Shown here: positions 6,692-13,951 of the stretch, piece by piece
Numbering within the stretch: the stretch's first letter is position 1
Layout of the letters: each line of letters begins with the position of its first letter
Source: Dehalococcoidia bacterium
GTDB taxonomy: Bacteria > Chloroflexota > Dehalococcoidia > DSTF01 > JACRBR01
Length of the DNA stretch: 64,000 bases
Assembly: GCA_021462855.1 (NCBI GenBank)
Contig: JAJTXQ010000034.1
Coordinates: 58,986-122,985 of the forward strand
Reading direction: 5' to 3'
Position numbers and translations under genes: made by a program
Notes under the pieces: generated by a model
The model's database searches: none
Told to the model about the DNA's origin: nothing
The model's input: the letters and a program-made list of their open reading frames with translations, nothing else

Positions 6692-7596
6692 CGCGCCGGC
6701 GCCATCCGCGCCCGCCCGCCGCGCCGCAGCCGCTCCCCCAACCCGCGCATCGCGCTCGATGCGAGCAGCAGCGCGCAACGCGCCGCGATCCCCGTCGCCG
6801 TCACCCCGTCGAGCGCGAGGTTACGGCTCAGGTGCTTGCGATAGTACCGCCACATGCTGCGGTGCCGCGCGATGATCATCCGCGCCGGAGCGCGCTTGCT
6901 CACGCCGATCTCGTGGTACAGCCATACCTCCGGCATGTACACGACGCGAAAGCCCGCATCGTGCACGCGCCGGCAGAAGTCGACGTCCTCGTTGAACATG
7001 AAGACCCCGGCGTCCCAGCCGCCGAGCCGCTCGAACAGTGCGCGCGGGAACATCATCGCCGCGCCGCTCACCCAGTCGACGTCGCGCCGCGACGCGTGGT
7101 CGAAGCCGGCCATCAGGTAGCGGCGCGAGAAGCGGTTGCCCGGCAGCAGCCTCGTCAGCAGCGAGTAGCGGTTGAACAGCGCGGTGCTGTAGCCGGGGAA
7201 CGCGCGGCAGCTGAGTTGCAGCGTGCCGTCCGGGTTCAGCAGCTTCGGCGCGACGACGCCCGCGTCCGGGTGCGCGCGCAGATACGCGGCCAGCGGCCCC
7301 AGCACGTCGTGGTCGAAGCGGACGTCCGGGTTCAGCGCGACGATGAACTCGCCGCCCGACGCCGCCGCGCCCTCATTCCCCGCGCCCGACAGGCCGATAT
7401 TCGCGCCCCGCGCGATCAGGCGCACCCACGGGTACTCACGCTCGATGAGCTGTGCCGTGCCGTCGCGCGAAGCGTTGTCGACGACCGTTACGTCATACGA
7501 GACGCCGGCCGTGTGCTCGCGCAGCGAGTCCAGCGCCACCGGCAGGTCGTCGCGCGAGTTGTAGCCGACGATCACCACCGAGACATCGACGCTCAT
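6688..7596 (-). CDS. GT2-family glycosyltransferase (rhamnosyltransferase-like)
   Basis: A 302-aa GT-A fold enzyme beginning VSVVIVGYNSRDDLPVALDSL, with VVDNASRDGTA (nucleotide binding), ALNPDVRF (the N-D variant of the DxD motif), and the acceptor-side motif WVSGAAMMFPRALFERLGGWD followed by FNEDVDFCRR. This combination is typical of dTDP-rhamnosyl- and related transferases in bacterial glycan clusters. It is last in the rmlABD operon. The ATG at 7596 overlaps the stop of the preceding glycosyltransferase (ATGA). No transmembrane segment is obvious. Exact sugar and acceptor unknown. Confidence 0.8.
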   Translation of the reverse strand: MSVDVSVVIVGYNSRDDLPVALDSLREHTAGVSYDVTVVDNASRDGTAQLIEREYPWVRLIARGANIGLSGAGNEGAAASGGEFIVALNPDVRFDHDVLGPLAAYLRAHPDAGVVAPKLLNPDGTLQLSCRAFPGYSTALFNRYSLLTRLLPGNRFSRRYLMAGFDHASRRDVDWVSGAAMMFPRALFERLGGWDAGVFMFNEDVDFCRRVHDAGFRVVYMPEVWLYHEIGVSKRAPARMIIARHRSMWRYYRKHLSRNLALDGVTATGIAARCALLLASSAMRGLGERLRRGGRARMAPAR

Positions 7597-8726
7597 CCGC
7601 CGCCCTCGTTCCGCGCGACGCGCGCGTACACCTCGTACGTCTCGTCGGCCGCGCGCCGCCACGAGAACTGCGCCGCGCGATCGCGCCCGGCTTCCGAGAG
7701 CGCGCTCCGCCGCTCTTCGTCGCGGAGCAGCGCGCGCAGACCGTCGCGGATCGCCGTGATCGACAGCGGGTCGACGAGCAGCGCGGCGTCGCCGGCGACC
7801 TCCGCCGTCGCCGACACGTTCGATGTCAGCACCGCCGCGCCGCAGGCCATCGCCTCGATCACCGGCAGCCCGAACCCCTCGTACAGCGACGGGAACGCAA
7901 AGGCGGTCGCCGCGCTGTACAGCGCCGGCAAGTCGTGGTCGGGCACATACCCGGCGAAGCGCACGCGGTCGTCCATCCGCAGGTCGCGCACGAGCGCTGC
8001 GTCGTCCTCGTACCGCCACGCCGCCTGGCCGGCCACGAGCAGTGGCACGTCGAGCCCCTCATCGCGCAGGTCGCGCAGAGCGCGCACCAGACGCCCGCGG
8101 TTCTTGCCCGGCTCCAGGCTTCCCACGCTGAGCACGAACCGCCCGTCCATGCCGTAGCGCCGCGCGCCCGCCGCCGCCTCGTCCGGCGCCACGGGCCGGT
8201 AGCGCGCGGCCGGCGCCTCGTACACCACCGCGAGCTTCACCTCGGGCACGCCCAGCGCGCGCACCACGTCCGCGCGCACCGTCCGCGACGGCACGATGAG
8301 CGCGTCGGCGCGGCGCGCCGCCAGCCGCGTGATCGTCTGCATGTACCAGCGGCGCGCCGGCGGATAACGCGCGGGGATGCGCAGGAACGTCACATCGTGC
8401 ACCGTCACGACCCGCCGCGCGCGGGTGCCGCGCAGTGGCAGCGAGTGGTGCGTCGAGTGCAGCACGTCGATGCCGAGCCGCTCGAGCTCTCCCGGCAGCG
8501 TCGCCTGCTCCCAGAGCATGCGCCGCCGGCGCGACGCCGCATCGACCCGCACGACGCGCCAGTTGCGCCGGCCGGCGGCCGCGTCGTCGAACCACGCGCC
8601 GCGCGTGAACACGGCGAAGCCGTCGTGGGCGTCGTGCTCCATCATCGCTTGCACCAGCTCGATGGCGTACACGCCCGCGCCCGCCGGGTTCGCCGGCACC
8701 GACGTAGCGTCGATCGCGACCCTCAC
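7593..8726 (-). CDS. GT4-family (group 1) glycosyltransferase
   Basis: A 377-aa GT-B enzyme. The start is the GTG at 8726, giving VRVAIDATSVPANPAGAGVY and overlapping the previous stop (GTGA). Recognisable are HSTHHSLPL, VVTVHDVTFL, VLSVGSLEPGKN (start of the second Rossmann domain) and the retaining-enzyme motif YEGFGLPVIEAMACG with its donor-binding Glu residues. It transfers a sugar from a nucleotide donor during surface polysaccharide assembly. It sits between two GT2 genes in the rml operon. Confidence 0.85.
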   Translation of the reverse strand: MRVAIDATSVPANPAGAGVYAIELVQAMMEHDAHDGFAVFTRGAWFDDAAAGRRNWRVVRVDAASRRRRMLWEQATLPGELERLGIDVLHSTHHSLPLRGTRARRVVTVHDVTFLRIPARYPPARRWYMQTITRLAARRADALIVPSRTVRADVVRALGVPEVKLAVVYEAPAARYRPVAPDEAAAGARRYGMDGRFVLSVGSLEPGKNRGRLVRALRDLRDEGLDVPLLVAGQAAWRYEDDAALVRDLRMDDRVRFAGYVPDHDLPALYSAATAFAFPSLYEGFGLPVIEAMACGAAVLTSNVSATAEVAGDAALLVDPLSITAIRDGLRALLRDEERRSALSEAGRDRAAQFSWRRAADETYEVYARVARNEGGG

Positions 8727-9643
8727 AGGTCCTGCACCTGCTTCGTCCTGCCCATGCGCCCACGGTAGTAGTCGAGCGCCCCGAGCGCCATCGCGCGCAA
8801 CAGCCGCCATTCGCCGCGCAGCGCCATCCGCGCCGCCGCTCCCACGCGCGTCGCGAGGAAGTACGCCGTGAACCACGCATAACGCAGCCGCGACGTCGTG
8901 TGCTTGCGCACCAGGTACGGCCGGTTCCGCGTCGCGTAGTACTGCTTGAACGGCGTCATCCACCCGCCGCCGCTCGCCCCGCTCTCGCGATGATAGATGA
9001 CCGCCGACGGCTCGTACCGCACGCTGTAGCCTCGCGCCTGCGCCCGCCGGATGAAGTCGGTCTCCTCGTAGTACATGAAGAAGCGCTCGTCGAGCGGGCC
9101 CGCCTCGCGGAAGGCGGCGAGTGGCACCAGCGCGCAGCAGAAGCTCGCCGTGGCGAGCCCGTCACGCCGGCGGTTCGTCGCCGGTCCGTCGGGCTGCCCG
9201 CCGTACGTGTCGCGGAACACGCCGAGCGTCCAGTCGAAGCCGCCCGCGTGCGTGCTGATGATGCGATGGTCGTGGTAGTACAGGATCTTCGGCACGACGA
9301 TCATCCGTTCGTCGGCGGCATCGGCCAGCCGCAGCAGGAACGACGGCGTCACCGTGATGTCGTTGTTCAGGAACAGCGCGCGTTCGTATCCCCGCCGCTC
9401 GCACTCGGCGACACCGATGTTGCACCCGGCCGCAAAACCGACGTTCTCGTCCCAGCGGATGACCGTCGCCTCCGGAAGCGCGCGCTCGATGATGTCCGCC
9501 GAGCCATCGGTCGAGCCGGAGTCGACGACGACGAGCTGCCACGGCGGCGCGGCGACCTGCCGCATCGACGCCGCGAACTCCTCGATGAACGCCGCGCTGT
9601 TGTAGTTGACGACGATGATGCCGATCGTGCTGCGCTCAGCCAT
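8723..9643 (-). CDS. GT2-family glycosyltransferase
   Basis: A 306-aa GT-A enzyme: IGIIVVNYNSAAFIEEF at the N-terminus, VVVDSGSTDGSADI, the metal-site variant FLNNDITVTP, and FFMYYEETDFIRRAQARGY near the catalytic base. The C-terminal about 70 residues are basic and amphipathic and may touch the membrane. It is fourth in the rml operon; its ATG lies within the last 8 nt of rmlD. Donor likely dTDP-rhamnose or a related dTDP-sugar, judging only from context. Confidence 0.8.
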   Translation of the reverse strand: MAERSTIGIIVVNYNSAAFIEEFAASMRQVAAPPWQLVVVDSGSTDGSADIIERALPEATVIRWDENVGFAAGCNIGVAECERRGYERALFLNNDITVTPSFLLRLADAADERMIVVPKILYYHDHRIISTHAGGFDWTLGVFRDTYGGQPDGPATNRRRDGLATASFCCALVPLAAFREAGPLDERFFMYYEETDFIRRAQARGYSVRYEPSAVIYHRESGASGGGWMTPFKQYYATRNRPYLVRKHTTSRLRYAWFTAYFLATRVGAAARMALRGEWRLLRAMALGALDYYRGRMGRTKQVQDL

Positions 9644-10514
9644 CGGCGGCGACCCGCGTGCGCTGCAGATACGCGGCCAGGGCCTCGCGCCACGGGCGAA
9701 GCGTCACGCCGAGCGCGCGCGCCCGCTCATTGGCGAGCGCCGAGTACGGCGGCTTGCGCGGGCCGGCGTAGCCCGCGGCGCGCAGCTCCGCCGTCGTCGT
9801 CGCATCGACGCGCGCGCCGATGCCCGCAAGCCGCAGGATCTCGCACGCCCACTCGTGCCGCGACGCCTCGCCGTCGTTCGCCAGGTGGTACACGCCGCCC
9901 GCGGCGCGGGCATTGACCAGCGCGAGGATCGCCGCCGCCAGGTCGTCCGCGCACGTCGGCGAGGCTACTTCGTCGGTCACCATGCGCAACGGCCCACCAC
10001 TGCGCGCCGCCGCCAGCGCCTTCGCGACGAAGTTCGCGCCGCCGGCGCCATACACCCAGGACGTGCGCACGATCATCGCACCCGGATGCGCCGCCGCGAC
10101 GAGGCGTTCGCCTGCGGCCTTGCTCTCGCCATACGCGTTGAGCGGATGCGTCGCGTCGTCCTCGCCGTAGGGCGCGCGCCGCTCGCCGTCAAACACCTCG
10201 TTCGTGCTGATCGCGACGAGCCGCGCGCCGGCGGCCGCGCACGCCCGCGCCACGTTCTCCGCGCCCGCGGCGTTCACGCGATGCGCCAGTTCCGGCTCGC
10301 GCTCGCAGCGCGCCGTGTCCGTCAGCGCCGCCGCATGCACGACGACATCGGGCGCGAACCGCCCGATCGCCGCATCGACGGTGCCACTTTCCGTTACGTC
10401 GAGCTCGCGGGGGCCGGGGGCTTCGTGCGGGGTACGTCCCAACAGCCGCGCGAGCGCACGGCCGACCTGCCCCTGGCCGCCGGTGATCAGCACGCGGGCC
10501 GGCGGATGCGTCAT
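9636..10514 (-). CDS. rmlD: dTDP-4-dehydrorhamnose reductase (RmlD)
   Basis: A 292-aa short-chain dehydrogenase-type enzyme that reduces dTDP-4-keto-L-rhamnose to dTDP-L-rhamnose with NAD(P)H. It shows LITGGQGQVGRAL (dinucleotide-binding GxxGxxG), ELDVTE, VVVHAAALTDTARCE, STNEVFDG (catalytic Ser/Thr region), the YGESK active-site Tyr/Lys motif and RTSWVYGAGGANFV. The ATG at 10514 precedes THPPARVLITGG and fits family length. It follows rmlB with a 4-nt gap and overlaps the next glycosyltransferase by 8 nt. The epimerase RmlC that normally supplies its substrate is not encoded in the window. Confidence 0.92.
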   Translation of the reverse strand: MTHPPARVLITGGQGQVGRALARLLGRTPHEAPGPRELDVTESGTVDAAIGRFAPDVVVHAAALTDTARCEREPELAHRVNAAGAENVARACAAAGARLVAISTNEVFDGERRAPYGEDDATHPLNAYGESKAAGERLVAAAHPGAMIVRTSWVYGAGGANFVAKALAAARSGGPLRMVTDEVASPTCADDLAAAILALVNARAAGGVYHLANDGEASRHEWACEILRLAGIGARVDATTTAELRAAGYAGPRKPPYSALANERARALGVTLRPWREALAAYLQRTRVAADG

Positions 10515-10518
10515 GACG

Positions 10519-11550
10519 CTAGCCGGCGTACGGGCGCGCCGTTGCCAGCCGGCGGCCGTACTGCCGCTCGTAGTACGCGCGGAACTCGCCGGACTTGATC
10601 TTCTCCCACCACCAGCGGTTGTCGCGGTACCAGCGGACCGTGCGCTCGATCGCCGCCTCGAACCCGAGATCCGGCTGCCAGCCCAGCGCGCGCACCTTCG
10701 ACGAGTCCATCCAGTAGCACGGGTCGTGCCCCTCCCGGTCATCGACGAACTGGATCAGCGCGTACGGCTTGTCGAGGAGGTCAAGGATCGCCCGCGCGAC
10801 GTCGATGTTCGGCCGGTGGTTGTCGGCCTGGATGTTGTACGCCTCGCCCGGCTCGCCGCGTTCGAGCAGCAACAGCAGCGCGCGCACGCAGTCGTCGACG
10901 TAGAGCCGGTCGCGCTCCTGCAGCCCTTCGCCGTAGACGGGCAGCGGCTGGCCGTCGAGCGCGTTGGTCACGAACAGCGGCACCGCCTTCTCCGGGTATT
11001 GATACGGCCCGACGTTGTTCGCCGGCCGGGCGACGATCACCGCCAGCCCGTGCGTCTCCGCGAACGCGTGGCACATCATGTCTCCCGCCGCCTTGCTCGC
11101 GGCGTACGGGCTGCGCGGCGCGAACGCGTCGCCCTCCCGCCGCGGGTGCTCGCGGTCCGCCGGCCCGTACACCTCATCGGTCGAGATGTGCAGCACGCGG
11201 CCGATCCCGAGGTCACGCGCGGCGGCCAGCACGTTGTACGCGCCCCGCACGTTCGTCTCGATGAAGTCGCTCGCGTCGTGGATCGAGCGGTCGACGTGTG
11301 ACTCCGCGGCGAAGTTCACCACCGCGTCGCAGCCGCGCATCGCCTCCGCCACCGCCGCCGCATCGGCGACGTTGCCGTGCACGAACGCGTAGCGCCCGTC
11401 GCCGGCGATCTCGCGCAGGTTGTCCGGATTGCCGGCGTACGTCAGCGCGTCGAAGTTCACGACCTCGACACCGGAGCGTCCGGCGAGCACCTGGCGGATG
11501 AAGTTGCTGCCGATGAACCCGGCGCCGCCCGCGACGAACAGCCGCCGCAT
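10519..11550 (-). CDS. rmlB: dTDP-glucose 4,6-dehydratase (RmlB)
   Basis: A 343-aa extended SDR that oxidises and dehydrates dTDP-glucose to dTDP-4-keto-6-deoxyglucose. Motifs: FVAGGAGFIGSNFIR (NAD-binding), NFDALTYAGNPDNL, NFAAESHVDRSI, STDEVYG (Thr-Asp-Glu catalytic triad residues), SPYAASKAAGD (Tyr-x3-Lys), RPANNVGPYQYPEK. I place the start at the ATG 11550, which shares one base with the rmlA stop (TGATG); a GTG directly before it (11553) would also work. Confidence 0.95.
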   Translation of the reverse strand: MRRLFVAGGAGFIGSNFIRQVLAGRSGVEVVNFDALTYAGNPDNLREIAGDGRYAFVHGNVADAAAVAEAMRGCDAVVNFAAESHVDRSIHDASDFIETNVRGAYNVLAAARDLGIGRVLHISTDEVYGPADREHPRREGDAFAPRSPYAASKAAGDMMCHAFAETHGLAVIVARPANNVGPYQYPEKAVPLFVTNALDGQPLPVYGEGLQERDRLYVDDCVRALLLLLERGEPGEAYNIQADNHRPNIDVARAILDLLDKPYALIQFVDDREGHDPCYWMDSSKVRALGWQPDLGFEAAIERTVRWYRDNRWWWEKIKSGEFRAYYERQYGRRLATARPYAG

Positions 11551-12620
11551 CACGGCACCCGCAGCTTGCTGTAGTCGCCGAGCACCACCTGGTACCCGCT
11601 CGGCTTGCGGTCGCTCGCCCGCAGATCCACGTTGCGCCCGATCAGGCTGTGGTCGATGCGGTGGCCGAGCCCCTCGATCACCGTCTGCTCCATCACCACG
11701 CTGCCGGCGATCTCGCTGTCGGCGATCCGGCAGCCGGGCCCGATCGATGTGAATGGGCCCACGTACGAGTTCACCCCCCGCGTCCCCTCGCCGATGATCG
11801 ACGGGCCACTGATCACGCTGTTGATGATCTCCGCGCCGCGCTGCAACACGATGCGCCCGTGTGTCTTCGAAGCGTCGTCGATCGTGCCGGCCGATACGTC
11901 GTGCGGCAGGCGCTCGAGGATCAGGCGGTTCGCCGCGAGCAGATCATCGTGCTTCCCGGTGTCGATCCACTCGCCGGCGACGATGTCCGCCCGCACGTCC
12001 GCGCCGGCGTCGATCAGCCACTGGATCGTGTCCGTGATCTCCAGCTCGCCGCGCGCCGATGGCTTGATCGCGGCGATCGCGTCGAACACCCGCGGCGTGA
12101 ACAGGTAGATGCCGATCACGGCGAGGTCCGTCGGCGGGTCCTGCGGCTTCTCGACCACCCGCGCCAGGCGCTCGCCCTCGAACGCCGCCACGCCGAACTC
12201 GCGCGCGTCCTCGACCTGCTTCAGCAGCACGCCCGCGTCCGCGCCCGAGGCGCCGAACGCCCGCACGTACGAGACGATGCCATCCGTCAGGAAGTTGTCG
12301 CCGAGGAACGTCACGAACGGGCCATCGCCCATCGCCCCGCGCGCCAGGCGGATGCCGTCGGCGATGCCGCGGGGCTCCGGCTGGTCGACGTACGTGATGC
12401 TCGCGCCGAACCCCGAGCCGTCGCCGGCGGCCGCGCGCACCTGGTCGCCCGTCTCCGGCGACACAACGATGGCGATCTCCCGCACGCCCGCTTCGACCAG
12501 GTTCTCGATCGCGTAGAACAGGATCGGGCGGTTGGCGATGGGTACGAGCTGCTTCGCGCCCGTGTACGTGAGCGGGCGCAGCCGGCTCCCCTTCCCGCCG
12601 CTCAGCACCAGTCCGCGCAT
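11550..12620 (-). CDS. rmlA: Glucose-1-phosphate thymidylyltransferase, long form (RmlA)
   Basis: A 356-aa protein joining a nucleotidyltransferase domain (MRGLVLSGGKGSRLRPLT at the start, FLGDNFLTDG metal site, EKPQDPP, IVAGEWIDTGKHDDLL) to a C-terminal left-handed beta-helix region (about 250-345, hexapeptide-like repeats IINSVISGPSIIGEGT). This is the long archaeal/actinobacterial/Chloroflexi RmlA type. It makes dTDP-glucose from dTTP and glucose-1-phosphate. The ATG at 12620 has a strong GGGAGGA ribosome site 5 nt upstream. It is the first gene of the rml-glycosyltransferase operon. Confidence 0.92.
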   Translation of the reverse strand: MRGLVLSGGKGSRLRPLTYTGAKQLVPIANRPILFYAIENLVEAGVREIAIVVSPETGDQVRAAAGDGSGFGASITYVDQPEPRGIADGIRLARGAMGDGPFVTFLGDNFLTDGIVSYVRAFGASGADAGVLLKQVEDAREFGVAAFEGERLARVVEKPQDPPTDLAVIGIYLFTPRVFDAIAAIKPSARGELEITDTIQWLIDAGADVRADIVAGEWIDTGKHDDLLAANRLILERLPHDVSAGTIDDASKTHGRIVLQRGAEIINSVISGPSIIGEGTRGVNSYVGPFTSIGPGCRIADSEIAGSVVMEQTVIEGLGHRIDHSLIGRNVDLRASDRKPSGYQVVLGDYSKLRVP

Positions 12621-12652
12621 CGGTCCTCCCGTTGGCCGCCCCGTCGGCGGGA

Positions 12653-12661
12653 AGTGTAACA
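12653..12661 (-). promoter_or_regulatory. Extended -10 promoter of the rml/glycosyltransferase operon
   Basis: On the minus strand TGTTACACT (TGn + TACACT) lies 32 nt upstream of the rmlA ATG. No good -35 is visible. Confidence 0.45.
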
Positions 12662-12766
12662 CCCTGCGGTGGCGCCACCGCGCTCCGTCAACATCGCCGC
12701 GTGCTGGCCCGAGCGCGGCGGCGGTGGCATCATGCGCGCGGTCAGCACCAGCGAGAGGAGCACGCG

Positions 12767-13531
12767 ATGGACTTGAAGGGCACGACGGCGATCGTCACCG
12801 GATCGGCGGTCGGCGTGGGGCGCGCCTGCGCCATCGACCTGGCGAAGCGCGGCGCCAACGTCGTCGTCAACTACTCCCGCTCCGAGTCCGACGCGCACGA
12901 GACGGTGCGCCTCGTCGAGGCCGCCGGCGCCCCCGCGCTCCTCGTCCGCGCCGATGTCTCGGACGACGGCGCGGCGCGCGACATGGTGCGCCAGGCCGTC
13001 GACCGTTTCGGCGGGCTGCAAGTGCTCGTCAACAACGCCGCGACGACGCACTTCGTCAACTTCGCCGACCTCGAGGGGATGAAGGCGGAGTACTGGGACG
13101 ACATCTTCAACGTCAACGTCAAGGGGGCGTTCTTCTGCGCCCGCGCCGCGGCGCCGGCGATGAAGGCCAGCGGCCGCGGCGCCATCGTCAACGTCGCCTC
13201 GGTCGCGGGCACCCGCGCGATCGGCAGCTCGATCGCCTACGCGGCGTCGAAGGCGGCCGTCATCAACATGACGATCGCGCTCGCACGCGTGCTCGGGCCG
13301 GAGGTGCGCGTCAACTGCGTCGCGCCGGGCTTCATCGACACCCGCTGGCTGCGCGGCGGCCTCGGCGACGAGATGTTCGAGCGCGCCAAGCAGTTCGAGA
13401 CGTCGCGCGCGCCGCTCAAGGGCGTCTGCACGCCGGAGACGGTCTCGCAACTCATCCTCAGCCTGATCGAGGGCGCCGACATGGTCACCGGCCAGACCGT
13501 CACGATCGACGGCGGCGTCGGCATCGCCTGA
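12767..13531 (+). CDS. SDR-family NAD(P)-dependent oxidoreductase (FabG-like)
   Basis: A 254-aa classical SDR: TGSAVGVGRA cofactor loop (11-20), Asp63-Val64 (ADV), NNAAT (89-93), VNVASVAG with the catalytic Ser145, YAASK (Tyr158, Lys162), and PGFIDT. The C-terminus ends MVTGQTVTIDGGVGIA as in 3-oxoacyl-ACP-reductase-like enzymes. The ATG has a GAGAGGAG site. It is divergent from rmlA and apparently monocistronic. The substrate cannot be predicted; both NAD and NADP use are possible, though the NYSRSE segment after beta-2 favours NADP. Confidence 0.85.
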   Translation: MDLKGTTAIVTGSAVGVGRACAIDLAKRGANVVVNYSRSESDAHETVRLVEAAGAPALLVRADVSDDGAARDMVRQAVDRFGGLQVLVNNAATTHFVNFADLEGMKAEYWDDIFNVNVKGAFFCARAAAPAMKASGRGAIVNVASVAGTRAIGSSIAYAASKAAVINMTIALARVLGPEVRVNCVAPGFIDTRWLRGGLGDEMFERAKQFETSRAPLKGVCTPETVSQLILSLIEGADMVTGQTVTIDGGVGIA

Positions 13532-13654
13532 GCCTGCGCATTCCGCAATGGCGCCGTTGCGATGCGCCCCGCCGCCGTGTGCCAGACTGAACATGGCCCT
13601 GCGGCCGGAGTCGCGTGACGGCGCCCGTTCAGCGTCACCGTCAAGGAGACGCAC

Positions 13655-13894
13655 ATGGACAGGTACGAGTACAAAGTCGTTTACGTCGATTTCAGGGGCA
13701 GGATTTCAAGCGAAGGGGTGGAGTACATCCGCCAGAGCGGTGAACACCGCACCGGGTTCGTCCGCGGCTACCTCGACAAGCTCGGCGAGGAGGGCTGGGA
13801 ACTGACCGGGATGCTCCCCCTCATGCGACCGGAGAGCAGCTACTTCATGCTGAAGCGGCCCGCGAAGGCGGCCGCAGCGGCGCCCGAAGGTTAG
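13655..13894 (+). CDS. DUF4177 family small protein
   Basis: A 79-aa protein matching the DUF4177 pattern: an N-terminal beta strand YEYKVVYVDF, then LDKLGEEGWELTGMLPL (the conserved EGWEL core) and a last strand SSYFMLKRP. The function of the family is unknown. The start is supported by AAGGAG 7 nt upstream. No signal peptide or membrane segment. The C-terminus is Ala-rich and probably disordered. Confidence 0.8.
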   Translation: MDRYEYKVVYVDFRGRISSEGVEYIRQSGEHRTGFVRGYLDKLGEEGWELTGMLPLMRPESSYFMLKRPAKAAAAAPEG

Positions 13895-13951
13895 CGACAA
13901 GACGCTGAGGGTTTCCTGAGCGCGCTCCGGCCCGCGGGGTCTGCTGGTGCG

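Noticed and set aside
5719..8157. 812-aa open frame on the plus strand
   Set aside because: It runs out of frame through the WecA-like gene and antisense through glycosyltransferase genes that have strong family motifs.
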